A stretch of DNA of 64,000 nt from Porphyrobacter sp. IPPAS B-1204 (lineage in GTDB: Bacteria > Pseudomonadota > Alphaproteobacteria > Sphingomonadales > Sphingomonadaceae), in the NCBI GenBank assembly GCA_003724185.1, contig RHGM01000001.1:806001-870000 (forward strand), in the 5' to 3' direction. Position 1 is the stretch's first letter. Each line of letters starts with the position of its first letter. Under the pieces are notes generated by a model, which had not been told where the DNA came from, did no database searches, and saw only the letters and a list, made by a program, of their open reading frames with translations. Made by a program: the position numbers and the translations under genes. This document shows, in pieces, positions 17,101-26,154 of this stretch.

Positions 17101-19080
17101 ATGCCCATTTTGAGCAGAGCAATCGGTGCAGCTGCGATGATTTGCCTTGTGGGCACACCTGCGGCCTTTGCCGGCCAAAGCGAGGAGTCGCCCGCCGCAC
17201 CCCGAAGCGCGACCGCTGCGACCAAGGCGGCGCTCGATCAGGCCGCCCGCGATCTGCCCCCGGAAAACGAACAGGATTTCGAATTTGCGCAGCGCGGCTT
17301 CATTGCCACCTGGCCGGAGCCGATCATTCTTCAGGACAATGGTCAGCCCGCCTTTGACCTTTCGGGAAATGACTTTGTCGAAGGCGCTGCTCCCGATACC
17401 GTCCACCCAGCCCTTTGGCGGCAGAACCGGGTGCTTCGAGCCGAAGGCCTGTTCCGCCTGGCCCCCGGGCTCTATCAGGTGCGCAACTTCGACAATTCGA
17501 ACGTCACCTTCATCGAAACGCCCAAGGGCTGGATCGTCGTCGATCCGCTCACCTTCACGGAGGTGGCACGGGCGGCCCATGACCTGATCAAGCAGCACGT
17601 GGCCGATAAGCCGGTGCTGGCGGTGATCTATACCCACACCCATACTGATCATTTCGCCGGAGCCGCCGGCGTGGTCAGCGTCGAGGATGTGGCCGCAGGC
17701 AAGGTGCAGATCATCGCGCCTCAGGGCTTTGTCGATGAAGTGGTGAGCGAATGGATCCTCGCGGGCACCGCCATGGGTCGCCGGGCGTTCTACCAGTTCG
17801 GCTATTTCCTGCCGCGCGGCCCGCAGGGTCACGTCGGCATGGGCATGGGCACAGCCATCGCCGCCGGAGCGCAGACCTTCATCACCCCCACGCTGGAAAT
17901 CGAACGCACCGGCGAAAGCGTGACGATCGACGGGGTCGAGCTGGTGTTCCAGATGGTGCCGGACACCGAAGCCCCGGCAGAATTCAATCTCTGGATTCCC
18001 CATGCCAAGGCCCTGCTCAATTCGGAAACCGCCACCGGGACGCTGCACAATGTCCAGACCCTGCGCGGGGCCAAGGTTCGCGATGCCAAGGCCTGGGCGT
18101 TCTACCTGACCGAGGGGCTGCGGCTCTGGGGCAACGAGGTCGAGGTGCTGCTCGCCTCGCACCACTGGCCACGCTACGGCAATGATGTGATCCGTCAGCA
18201 CCTGAGCCATCAGCGCGATGCCTATAAATTCATCCACGACCAGTCGGTGCGCAGGATGAACCTGGGGCAGACCCCGGACGAAATCGCCGAAGGTTTGCAG
18301 CTCCCGCCAGCGTTGCAAGACGACTGGGCCGTGCGGGGATATTACGGCACGGTGAAGCACAACGCCAAGGCCGTCTATGACAGTTATATGGGATGGTATG
18401 ACGGCGTCCCTGCCAACCTGGACCGGCATCCCCCGGTCGAACGCGCCAGACGGCTAGTTGCGGCCATGGGAGGGGCCGAAGCGCTCCATCGTCAGGCGCG
18501 AAAGGCGTTCGAGGAAGGCGATTATCGCTGGGCGGCTGAACTGGCCCATAATGGTGTTTTCGCGGACCCCGCCGATACGGTGTCCCGCAGCGTGCTGGCC
18601 AACAGTTATGAGCAGTTGGGATACCAGTCGGAAAGCGCCATCTGGCGCAACATCTACCTTACCGGCGCACGCGAACTGCGCCGGGCCAAGGCCGATACCG
18701 TCGCCCAGACCGGGCCGAATTACCTGATGATGGCCACCCCGCTCGAGAACTTCCTCGATCTGCTGGCAACCACGGTGATCCCGGAAAAGGCCGGAGCAAA
18801 CCGGCTGGCGTTCAATCTGGTTGATACCGGAGCCGGGGAGAATTTCGCCATCACGCTCGAAAACGCGGTGCTGGTGATCGAAAAGGGCCACAGCATTCCC
18901 GGCGCACCGCGCCTTTCGGGGCCGAAACCATTACTGCTGGGGATCTTGTTCAGTCAGGTTCCTCTGGATGCCATGGTCGCGGCTGGTCAAGCGCAGGTTG
19001 AAGGGGATGCGGCACAGATCAAGCTGCTTTCGACCCTGATCGAAATGCCGCGGCTCGATTTCAACATCGTCGAGCCTTAG
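17101..19080 (+). CDS. exported type III alkylsulfatase (SdsA1-like, metallo-beta-lactamase fold)
   Basis: 659 residues from ATG at 17101, preceded by GGGAGGA and giving a Sec signal (AMICLVGTPAAFAG); the ORF-track start at 16837 is too early. Metallo-beta-lactamase zinc motif THTHTDH at about residues 178-184, then AETATGTLHN-like NSETATGTLHNVQTLRG and ASHHWPRYGN, typical of SdsA1/YjcS/BDS1 sulfatases, followed by a dimerisation region and a C-terminal SCP2-like domain. Family reaction: hydrolysis of primary or secondary alkyl sulfates to alcohol plus sulfate in the periplasm. The divergent GMC oxidoreductase could oxidise the alcohol. Whether a steroid sulfate is the natural substrate cannot be told. 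Confidence 0.9.
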   Translation: MPILSRAIGAAAMICLVGTPAAFAGQSEESPAAPRSATAATKAALDQAARDLPPENEQDFEFAQRGFIATWPEPIILQDNGQPAFDLSGNDFVEGAAPDTVHPALWRQNRVLRAEGLFRLAPGLYQVRNFDNSNVTFIETPKGWIVVDPLTFTEVARAAHDLIKQHVADKPVLAVIYTHTHTDHFAGAAGVVSVEDVAAGKVQIIAPQGFVDEVVSEWILAGTAMGRRAFYQFGYFLPRGPQGHVGMGMGTAIAAGAQTFITPTLEIERTGESVTIDGVELVFQMVPDTEAPAEFNLWIPHAKALLNSETATGTLHNVQTLRGAKVRDAKAWAFYLTEGLRLWGNEVEVLLASHHWPRYGNDVIRQHLSHQRDAYKFIHDQSVRRMNLGQTPDEIAEGLQLPPALQDDWAVRGYYGTVKHNAKAVYDSYMGWYDGVPANLDRHPPVERARRLVAAMGGAEALHRQARKAFEEGDYRWAAELAHNGVFADPADTVSRSVLANSYEQLGYQSESAIWRNIYLTGARELRRAKADTVAQTGPNYLMMATPLENFLDLLATTVIPEKAGANRLAFNLVDTGAGENFAITLENAVLVIEKGHSIPGAPRLSGPKPLLLGILFSQVPLDAMVAAGQAQVEGDAAQIKLLSTLIEMPRLDFNIVEP

Positions 19081-19081
19081 G

Positions 19082-19537
19082 TCAGACCTCCGAACGCACG
19101 GTCTGGCTTTCCAGCATGGTCTCGATCGCCGCGAGATAGCGCACCGTGCTGCTGGTCAGATCCGCCAGATCATGGTTGGCGACATCGGTTGCGGTAACAT
19201 AACCATGCTCGCCGCGCTGAACCCACCCGCGCCCGATCAGTATCTCCAGCTTCCGCCGCACGGTTTCGCGCGGAATGCCGCTGAAGTCGGCAATTGATTG
19301 CAGGTTGATCGGTTGCGGCGCGATCTTGCCCACTGTGCCCGTCACAAACTCGTCGTGGCTCATGGAATCCGGGGCGCGCGGGGCGCTGAAGGTGCGCTCG
19401 CCGATAATCGCCATGATCAGGAACAGGTCGAGGTCACCGTCGCAGGCATGCCGGCATTCCACCAGATAGCGGGTCAAGGCATCGGAATGCAGCGCGTGAA
19501 GCTTGCCGAACCGGGTGTCGAACGTGCCGCTTGCCAT
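19082..19537 (-). CDS. small winged-helix transcriptional regulator
   Basis: 151 residues from ATG at 19537, with GGAG eight bases upstream. The C-terminal half carries an HTH resembling MarR/Crp-type winged helices: INLQSIADFSGIPRETVRRKLEILIGRGWVQRGEHGYV. The N-terminal half is helical with Cys-His (ECRHACDGDLDLFLIMAII). I cannot name the family more closely. It is convergent with the sulfatase gene (one base apart) and head-on with nothing; the 94 bases between it and the nitroreductase hold no gene. Confidence 0.7.
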   Translation of the reverse strand: MASGTFDTRFGKLHALHSDALTRYLVECRHACDGDLDLFLIMAIIGERTFSAPRAPDSMSHDEFVTGTVGKIAPQPINLQSIADFSGIPRETVRRKLEILIGRGWVQRGEHGYVTATDVANHDLADLTSSTVRYLAAIETMLESQTVRSEV

Positions 19538-19634
19538 CAATGCTGCTCCGGAGGGCTATCTATCGGCCCGTAGTGATGCTGGCACGCCGCGCGCGCAAGT
19601 GCGACAAGGATGATCGTCATGATCCCGCCTAGCC

Positions 19635-20315
19635 TCAGTCGCTCAGGAACCTCACTGTTTCCTCCAAGGGTGCGCGCGGGTTGGCAAAGTGGTTGAGAGC
19701 GGCTGCGGGATCGGGATAGCCGATGGCAAGGCCGCAAAAGAATATGTGATCATCGGGGATCTCGCCAACCCGCTTGACCGTCGCCGGATAGACCGACCAG
19801 GCCTCTTGCGCGCACGAACCCAAGCCCTGCTCGACCAGCAACAGCATGACTGTCTGCAACCACAGGCCGAGATCGGCCCACTGGGGCTTGCCCATGAGTT
19901 GCGGGGTATGGACCAGCAGCCCGACCGGCGCGCCAAAGAATTCGAAATTGCGGGCAATGGCGGCCATTCGGCTGGCCTTGTCGTCACGCGGGATGCCAAG
20001 GGCGCCGTACATTGCTTCGCCATTGGCCCCTCTGCGGCTGCGCCACGGATCGGGCAAATCCGACGGATAGATGCGGTATTCGGGAACCTCCGCACCGGGT
20101 GCCTGCGCCATCACCGCGCGCGTCTCCTGTTTCAGCCGGTCCAGTCTCGGCCCTGAAAGCACGGTTGCGTGCCACGGTTGCAGGTTACCGCCCGAAGGCG
20201 CCTGCCGCGCCTTGTCGAGGATATCGCGCAGCAGCGCCATCTCCACCGGGCGGTCGGTAAACTGCCGGATCGAACGGCGCGCTGCGACCGCCGTGCTTAC
20301 GCTCATTGTGTTCAT
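19635..20315 (-). CDS. nitroreductase-family FMN oxidoreductase
   Basis: 226 residues from ATG at 20315. N-terminal ARRSIRQFTDRPVEMALLRDILDKARQAPSGGNLQPW is the classic nitroreductase FMN-binding block, and the C-terminal GLGSCAQEAWSVYPATVKRVGEIPDDHIFFCGLAIGYPD matches NfnB/PnbA-like members. The family reduces nitro groups, quinones or enones with NAD(P)H. The gene starts one base after the stop of the enoyl-CoA hydratase gene, so the two are one operon. In this context an enone (for example an unsaturated ketone) is as likely a substrate as a nitro compound; this is inference. Confidence 0.85.
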   Translation of the reverse strand: MNTMSVSTAVAARRSIRQFTDRPVEMALLRDILDKARQAPSGGNLQPWHATVLSGPRLDRLKQETRAVMAQAPGAEVPEYRIYPSDLPDPWRSRRGANGEAMYGALGIPRDDKASRMAAIARNFEFFGAPVGLLVHTPQLMGKPQWADLGLWLQTVMLLLVEQGLGSCAQEAWSVYPATVKRVGEIPDDHIFFCGLAIGYPDPAAALNHFANPRAPLEETVRFLSD

Positions 20316-20316
20316 G

Positions 20317-21117
20317 TCAGGTGCCACTCCAGCGCGGTTCGCGCTTTTCCATGAATGCCAAGGGGCCTTCACGGGCATCAGCGCTTGTCGCCACGCGCAT
20401 CATCGCCGCATCGTTCGCTTGCCATAGTGCCGCGTCATCCGCACCATCGGCCGCGCGCGCCAGTTGCAGGCTTTCCCGCAAGGCAAGCGGCGCGTTGCGG
20501 GCGATCCGCCCAGCCAGCGCCATCGCAGTTTCTTCGAGCGCAGATGAATCCACCACCCGGTTCACCAGACCATGCGCCGCCGCAAGGTCGGCCGCAATCG
20601 GATCGCCCGTCAGCAAGGCTTCGATTGCGAGCGCGCGCGGCAACCGCCGTGGAAGCCGGATCGCGCCGCCCGCCATGGCCATCAAACCGCGCTTGACCTC
20701 AGGCAGTCCGAATTGCGCCCGGTCCGACGCAACGATCATCTCGCAGGCCAAAGCCAGTTCGAACCCACCGCCCATGGCCGCGCCGTCGACCGCGGCGATC
20801 CACGGCTTTGACCGATGCGCCCTCACAAATCCGCCAAACCCGTTGCGCGGATGGACAAGGTCAGCGCCGCCGCCGCGGGCGATTTCGGCGAGGTCTGCCC
20901 CTGCGCAGAACATCCCCGGAGTCGCCGAAGCAAGCACCGCCACGGCAATATCCGGGTTGGCATCGACTTCGCTGACGATCCACGCCAGCGCCCGCGTGAC
21001 CGCGCCGTTGATGGCATTGCGGCTTTGCGGGCGGTTGAGCGTGACAGAAGCGATCCCGGCTGAAACATCGAATCGCACGACATCGCCGATTTCTGCGGGT
21101 GCTGGCGTTCGTGTCAT
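20317..21117 (-). CDS. enoyl-CoA hydratase/isomerase family protein
   Basis: 266 residues from ATG at 21117; the 52 upstream ORF codons are Cys-rich and non-coding in character. Crotonase motifs: IASVTLNRPQSRNAINGAV, MFCAGADLAEIA (oxyanion-hole Ala-Gly) and WIAAVDGAAMGGGFELALACEMIVAS, then FGLPEVKRGLMAMAGG with a Glu at the catalytic position. Probable beta-oxidation hydratase or isomerase; length is normal for the family. It forms an operon with the nitroreductase. The promoter lies in 21118-21376, shared with the TonB receptor and its inverted repeat. Confidence 0.87.
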   Translation of the reverse strand: MTRTPAPAEIGDVVRFDVSAGIASVTLNRPQSRNAINGAVTRALAWIVSEVDANPDIAVAVLASATPGMFCAGADLAEIARGGGADLVHPRNGFGGFVRAHRSKPWIAAVDGAAMGGGFELALACEMIVASDRAQFGLPEVKRGLMAMAGGAIRLPRRLPRALAIEALLTGDPIAADLAAAHGLVNRVVDSSALEETAMALAGRIARNAPLALRESLQLARAADGADDAALWQANDAAMMRVATSADAREGPLAFMEKREPRWSGT

Positions 21118-21286
21118 GGCACGATCAGCCCCACGGGCCGCTTGCACCCGGCAAGACCTTGCCCTGCATTGCCCGGCAAGGCAGGAATCTGGCCCTTCAC
21201 AACCCGCGGCGGCGACACAGATATCGGCACACTTCTCAAGGCAAATCGATCCATCTCCGGCATACCCATCCACTATTCTTTCATAA

Positions 21287-21316
21287 TGCGTATCTCAAAT
21301 TGACATTTTTTACGCA
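21287..21316. promoter_or_regulatory. island operator site A (TGCGTAT-N16-TTACGCA)
   Basis: Left arm TGCGTAT at 21287-21293 and right arm TTACGCA at 21310-21316, separated by exactly 16 bases, 60 bases before the TonB receptor ATG. A good -35 box TTGACA (21300-21305) lies between the arms, so a bound protein would block or contact RNA polymerase. One of seven sites with the same geometry in the island. The regulator is not identified. Confidence 0.75.
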
Positions 21317-21376
21317 TTGATGCAATGACGCAGCACGGAGCGCCGCCAAGGTGCCAATAATGGGAGGGGTTACTCG

Positions 21377-23944
21377 ATGAAATCTGCTTTGAGCCGCGCC
21401 GCGAAGATCCGGCTTCTCGTTGGGACGAGCTTTGCGGTTGTGTCCGCGCCGCTGGCCGCCCAGGAAACAGAAGAAGCTGCCAGCAACACCATCGGCGAAA
21501 TCGTCGTCACCGCGCAAAAGCGCGAGCAGAACCTGCAGGAAGTGCCGCTGGCGATCTCTGTGGTCGGCAGCGAAAAGCTGCAACAGCTGCAGGTGAACGA
21601 CGCGCGCGACCTGACCGGTCTGGCCCCGAACGTGACCGTGGTTACCGGCCAGTCGAGCAACAATGCCGCAGTCATCTCGATGCGCGGCATCACCAGCCCG
21701 GCGAGCGAGACCTTCGGTCTCGATACCGCCAACGCGCTCTATCTCGATGGCATCTACATCGCGCGCTCAGGCGCCAGCGGCATGGACATGGCGGAAATCG
21801 AGCGGGTCGAAGTCCTGCGTGGTCCGCAAGGCACGCTGTTTGGACGCAACACCACCGGCGGTGCGATCGCTTTCGTATCGCGTGCGCCGAGCGACGAGCT
21901 GGGCGTTCGCGCCGAACTTGGATACGGCAATTTCGATGCCTTCAATGGCCGGATTGCTTTCGACACCGGCCTTATCGGCGGAGCGATCAAGGCAACCTTG
22001 TCCTACGCCCGCCGCCAGCGCGATGGGACCGTGGACGATATTCTTGAAACAGATTCGTCCCGCGATCCCGGATCGTTCCAGACCGATTCCTTCCGCGCCG
22101 CGGTGCGTGCCGACATTGGCAGCACTGGCTACGTCCAGTACATCTTCGACTGGACAAAAACGGACGGCACGCCGCTCGCATTCCAACTCACCAACGTGGC
22201 GAATGGTACGCCCCGCCCGCCGCTTACGGTTGGCGGCGTTCCGATCGTCCAGACCCAGCAAGCGCCGGTCGCACAGTATCTGGCAGGCGCGACCTTTGCT
22301 GACCCGCGCTGCGCCGCGCTGGCCGCGCCGACCCGTGAATTCCGTGACGAGGTGTGTTACAACGACAATCAGCCTTCGACCGACAAGATCTGGGGTCACA
22401 ACCTTCAGGTCTATAACGATTTCGGCGGATTTGCGGCTAAGCTCGTGACGGGTTATCGCCGGTGGGACAACACCATTCGCGGCAGCGATTTTGACGGTAT
22501 CGGCGCTTTCCAGGGGCCGCGATTCTCGCAGGCCACGTTGTTCAACGGATTTGCGGGAACGCCGGCCGCCCCGCTGCTGCCGTTTGTTTTCCCGGCCGGC
22601 ACGCCGCAAACAACGATCGACTTTGTCGCCAACTCACCCGTGCCGACAACCACTGCCGGACTGTTCAGCACCAGCAACCAACGCGAGCATGAACAATTCC
22701 AGGCCGAACTGGAAATCTCTGGTGACACCGACACCCTCGACTGGGTCGTCGGCGGGTTCTATTTCTGGGAAGAAGGCTCGGAAAACAACCCGCAGCAAAG
22801 TGGCTTTGTGCTCGACACCAATCAGGCGGTCTTCAGCCAATTCGGACCACTTTCCCCCGCCTTTCAGGCATCGAACCCGGCCCGCTACCGTCTGGTCGTA
22901 ACTCCGGCCGTGCTGACCTACAGCACAGATGCGGAATCGAAGGCGCTGTATAGCCAGGCAACCTTTTACCCGGGCGGGCGCGATAGCGGAGCCAGCATCA
23001 CCGCCGGTGCGCGCTATAGCTGGGACGAAAAATCGATCCTGCGCACACAGAACGGCGCGGCACCCTTGGCGGTCGCCGAGCAGGGTGACGTGAATTTCGG
23101 GAAGTTCACCTGGAACCTGATGGGCCGATATGAATTCTCGCCCGATGTCAGCGTCTATACCCGTATCGCCACGGGCTATCGTTCGGGCGGCTTCAACGCC
23201 TCCGATCCGGTCGCACCGGGCGGCTCGACGGTGCCGAACTTCGACGAGGAAACGGTCACTTCCTACGAGATCGGCCTCAAGTCGCAGCTGTTCGACAACC
23301 GCCTTCGTTTCAACGTGGCCGGTTATCACAACATCTATGAAGGGCTTGCCGTGTTCCAGCCGGTTCTGACCGGTCAGGGGACGTTCCAGACGGTTGTCAG
23401 AAACGCAGGCAAGGTGAAGTACACGGGGATCGAAGCCGATTTCCAGGCTGTCCTGTCGGACAATTTCTCGCTCGACGGGGCGATTGGCTATGTCGATGTA
23501 AACTTCAAGGAACTGCTCACCGGCCAGCCGGTCAACCCGGCCGACGGAGTGCAGAACATCGCCGAGTTTGCCAATCCGGGTTACACCTCGCCGCTGACCG
23601 CCAACCTTGCGGCAAATGCGGTATTTCCGCTCAGCGCGAATGGCACCGAGCTCCGCATGCGGGTCGGCTATACCTACGAGGACGGCAAATACAGCTTCAA
23701 CAACGTCATTTCCTCGCCCTTCAACGAAGAGATCCGCGGCGATAACATGAACCTCGTCGATGCCCAGATCGTGATCGACAAGATCCCGCTGGGCGGCGGT
23801 GAGGCCCGGGTGATGATCTGGGGCAAGAACCTGACCGACGACAACAACCTGCTGCGCGGGATCGATTTCGGTCCGTTGGGCTATGCCGGGGGCATTTTCG
23901 GCCTGCCGCGCACCTATGGCGTGACGCTCGGCTTCAATTACTGA
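21377..23944 (+). CDS. TonB-dependent outer-membrane receptor at start of steroid island
   Basis: 855 residues, Sec signal (SFAVVSAPLAAQ), a TonB-box-like start of the mature protein (GEIVVTAQKREQNLQEVPLAISVV), plug motifs (LYLDGIYIARSG, IERVEVLRGPQGTLFGRNTTGGAIAFVS) and a C-terminal YGVTLGFNY ending on Tyr. This is the class often found with catabolic genes for hydrophobic compounds in sphingomonads. Location, and the operator shared with the hsa/ipd operons, suggest it carries the steroid or bile acid across the outer membrane; specificity cannot be read. A strong hairpin terminator follows 22 bases downstream. Confidence 0.9.
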   Translation: MKSALSRAAKIRLLVGTSFAVVSAPLAAQETEEAASNTIGEIVVTAQKREQNLQEVPLAISVVGSEKLQQLQVNDARDLTGLAPNVTVVTGQSSNNAAVISMRGITSPASETFGLDTANALYLDGIYIARSGASGMDMAEIERVEVLRGPQGTLFGRNTTGGAIAFVSRAPSDELGVRAELGYGNFDAFNGRIAFDTGLIGGAIKATLSYARRQRDGTVDDILETDSSRDPGSFQTDSFRAAVRADIGSTGYVQYIFDWTKTDGTPLAFQLTNVANGTPRPPLTVGGVPIVQTQQAPVAQYLAGATFADPRCAALAAPTREFRDEVCYNDNQPSTDKIWGHNLQVYNDFGGFAAKLVTGYRRWDNTIRGSDFDGIGAFQGPRFSQATLFNGFAGTPAAPLLPFVFPAGTPQTTIDFVANSPVPTTTAGLFSTSNQREHEQFQAELEISGDTDTLDWVVGGFYFWEEGSENNPQQSGFVLDTNQAVFSQFGPLSPAFQASNPARYRLVVTPAVLTYSTDAESKALYSQATFYPGGRDSGASITAGARYSWDEKSILRTQNGAAPLAVAEQGDVNFGKFTWNLMGRYEFSPDVSVYTRIATGYRSGGFNASDPVAPGGSTVPNFDEETVTSYEIGLKSQLFDNRLRFNVAGYHNIYEGLAVFQPVLTGQGTFQTVVRNAGKVKYTGIEADFQAVLSDNFSLDGAIGYVDVNFKELLTGQPVNPADGVQNIAEFANPGYTSPLTANLAANAVFPLSANGTELRMRVGYTYEDGKYSFNNVISSPFNEEIRGDNMNLVDAQIVIDKIPLGGGEARVMIWGKNLTDDNNLLRGIDFGPLGYAGGIFGLPRTYGVTLGFNY

Positions 23945-23966
23945 CATTCACGATCCGCATGAAAAA

Positions 23967-24000
23967 GGGGCCGGAGCAGCGATGCTCCGGCCCCTTTTTT
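23967..24000. terminator. bidirectional rho-independent terminator
   Basis: Perfect 12-bp stem GGGGCCGGAGCA / TGCTCCGGCCCC with loop GCGA, preceded by AAAAA and followed by TTTTTT. Being symmetric, it would stop transcripts from both the TonB receptor and the convergent reductase operon ending at 24019. Confidence 0.9.
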
Positions 24001-24018
24001 GCGCCTTTCGTGCAGGCT

Positions 24019-26154
24019 CTAAGCGGCGAGCAACCGGCTGACGGTATCCGCCGCCCCGCGCATGGCGCCTTCGATATAGCTTACGCCATTGCAGTCTCCG
24101 ACCGTCTCGACTGTGAACCCCGCGGCGCGCAGGCTATCAGCCAGAACATTGTCCCCGCTCGCGCCCATCGCGACGATGACATTATCCGCCGGGACCATGC
24201 GCGCCTCACCGCCGACATCGGTGAAGGACACGTGGCTCTCACCGATCACCAGATCATTGACCCCGCCATGCAGCGCCACGCCATGTTCGCGCAGCTCCGC
24301 AATCAACCGCATCCGGCGCACCAGCAGCAGCCCCTTGCCGAGCCGAGGTGCCGGTTCGAGCACCGTCACCTCGCGCCCGCGTTCGTGCAGGAATTCGGCG
24401 AGTTCCAGCCCGACCAGCTCGCCGCCGATGATCGTGATATGCTTGCCCAGCGGCATCCAGCGCCGCGTCGCGCTGCGCACGAAATCGAGGTTGGCGGTCA
24501 TCCCGGTCGCCGCGCCGATTTTGGTCGCCAGCCGGGTCGCCAGGCCAGTCTTGCGTTTGAGTTCCTGCGAACCCTCACCCATCATCAGGTTGCGCATATC
24601 GTCACCGCTGAAGACGTGCGGCTGATCTGCGCCGGCAATGTCCGGCATGTCCCGCCGCGCACCGGTGGCAACGATCACCGCATCGGGAGCAAGTTTGCGC
24701 AGCAGTTCGGGTGTGGCGTCCGTATTGAGCCTGACATCGACCGACGACCACGCAATCTCGCGGGTCAGCCAATCCAGCAGGCCTTCATTGGCGGGGTAAG
24801 CCAGCGCAGCGATCCGCAGCGTTCCACCGAGACGCGGCCCTTGTTCGATCAGGGTCACGCGGTTGCCTTCGGCATTGAGCCTGCGGGCAGCTTCCATCCC
24901 GCCCGGCCCGCCGCCGATGACCACAAAATGCTTGCCGCTGACTGCGGCGGTCACCTGTTCGCATTCAAACCCGGTTTCGGGATTGACCGCGCAGCGCAAG
25001 GGCTGGCGAACATAGGCGGTCGATACGCAGGTATAGCAATAGATGCAGGGCCGCACGGTTTCCGGCGCATTGCCGGCGAGTTTGGCAGGCAGCGCCGGAT
25101 CGGCCAGCAGCTTGCGTCCCATGGCGAGGAAATCATAGACGCCCTTGGCGATATGCTTGTCCCCCGCTTCGGGTTCGACCCGGCCCGAGGCAATCACCGG
25201 GACGCCAACCGCGGCCTTGATCGCCGCGGCGGCGGGGATGTTGGTTTCCGGTTCGTGCGGAATGTTCGAAGCCGAATGCAGTTTGCCCTGCCCGCTATCG
25301 TGATAGGCGCTGACGGTGATTGCATCGACGCCCGCGGCCTCTACCAAGCGTGCGGTCTCGATCGCCAGGTCAAGCGTGATCCCGCCATCCTTGCCGACTT
25401 CGATGGAATCGAGCTTCACCCACAGCGGGAAATCCGCGCCCACCACCGCCCGGATCGCAGCAAGCACCCGCAGCAACAGCCGCGCCCGGTTTTCCAGCGG
25501 GCCGCCATATTCGTCCGTGCGCGTGTTGGTCTTGGGCGAAAGGAAGGATGAAATCAGGTAACCGTGGCCGCCATGCAGTTCGATCGCATCGAACCCGGCT
25601 TGCTTCGCCCGCCCGGCCGCCGCCGCGAACTGATCCACCACGCGGTCGATATCCTCGTGGCTCAGCAAGCGTAGCGAAGGCATCTTGCCGCTGAAGCCCG
25701 TCATTTCCTCAGGCAGGAAATAGTCGAGGAAATCGCCCTTGAATGGCGGGGGATAGCACGGCGCCCACAGCTCCTCGTCAAAGGCATCGGCGGAGTAGCC
25801 CGCCACCAGCCCGCCGTGATGAAGCTGCGCCGCAATCTTCGCCCCGTGGGCGTGCACCCGCTCCACCAAGGCGGTGAGCCCCGGCAAAAAGCGGTCATCG
25901 GAAATCGCGGTCTGGTTGGGCTGCACCGCGCCAGTGGGCCAGGCCACGCCCGCCACACCCGAGATGATCAGGCCCGCCCCGCCTTTTGCCTGCGCTTCGT
26001 GATAAGCGATCAGCCTTTCGCCAACCGTGCCATCAGGCTCCGACAGGCTGACACCCATCGCGGTCACCAGTATGCGGTTGCGCAGGTCCAGCGAACCGAT
26101 CCGTCCGGGAGACAGCAAGTGGGGATAGCGTGTCGCCGTGGCGGGGGCGGTCAT
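24019..26154 (-). CDS. FAD/FMN/[4Fe-4S] old-yellow-enzyme-type reductase (FadH / BaiCD-BaiH-like)
   Basis: 711 residues. Residues 1-370 form an OYE-type TIM barrel (PGRIGSLDLRNRILVTAMG, FDAIELHGGHGYLISSFLSP, then YGGPLENRARLL). Next comes a [4Fe-4S] cysteine cluster CIYCYTCVS...LRCAVNP, then an NAD(P)/FAD domain (HFVVIGGGPGGMEAARRLNAEG, ITIIGGELVGLELAEFL). This is the architecture of 2,4-dienoyl-CoA reductase and of the bile-acid enzymes BaiCD and BaiH, which reduce 3-oxo-delta4/delta1 double bonds. In a steroid island a steroid enone reductase is a reasonable guess; a dienoyl-CoA reductase is the alternative. Its start overlaps the stop of the preceding OYE gene by four bases (ATGA). Confidence 0.85.
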   Translation of the reverse strand: MTAPATATRYPHLLSPGRIGSLDLRNRILVTAMGVSLSEPDGTVGERLIAYHEAQAKGGAGLIISGVAGVAWPTGAVQPNQTAISDDRFLPGLTALVERVHAHGAKIAAQLHHGGLVAGYSADAFDEELWAPCYPPPFKGDFLDYFLPEEMTGFSGKMPSLRLLSHEDIDRVVDQFAAAAGRAKQAGFDAIELHGGHGYLISSFLSPKTNTRTDEYGGPLENRARLLLRVLAAIRAVVGADFPLWVKLDSIEVGKDGGITLDLAIETARLVEAAGVDAITVSAYHDSGQGKLHSASNIPHEPETNIPAAAAIKAAVGVPVIASGRVEPEAGDKHIAKGVYDFLAMGRKLLADPALPAKLAGNAPETVRPCIYCYTCVSTAYVRQPLRCAVNPETGFECEQVTAAVSGKHFVVIGGGPGGMEAARRLNAEGNRVTLIEQGPRLGGTLRIAALAYPANEGLLDWLTREIAWSSVDVRLNTDATPELLRKLAPDAVIVATGARRDMPDIAGADQPHVFSGDDMRNLMMGEGSQELKRKTGLATRLATKIGAATGMTANLDFVRSATRRWMPLGKHITIIGGELVGLELAEFLHERGREVTVLEPAPRLGKGLLLVRRMRLIAELREHGVALHGGVNDLVIGESHVSFTDVGGEARMVPADNVIVAMGASGDNVLADSLRAAGFTVETVGDCNGVSYIEGAMRGAADTVSRLLAA

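Noticed and set aside
23959-25551. 530-residue plus-strand ORF
   Set aside because: Starts in the terminator and runs antisense to the BaiCD-like gene.
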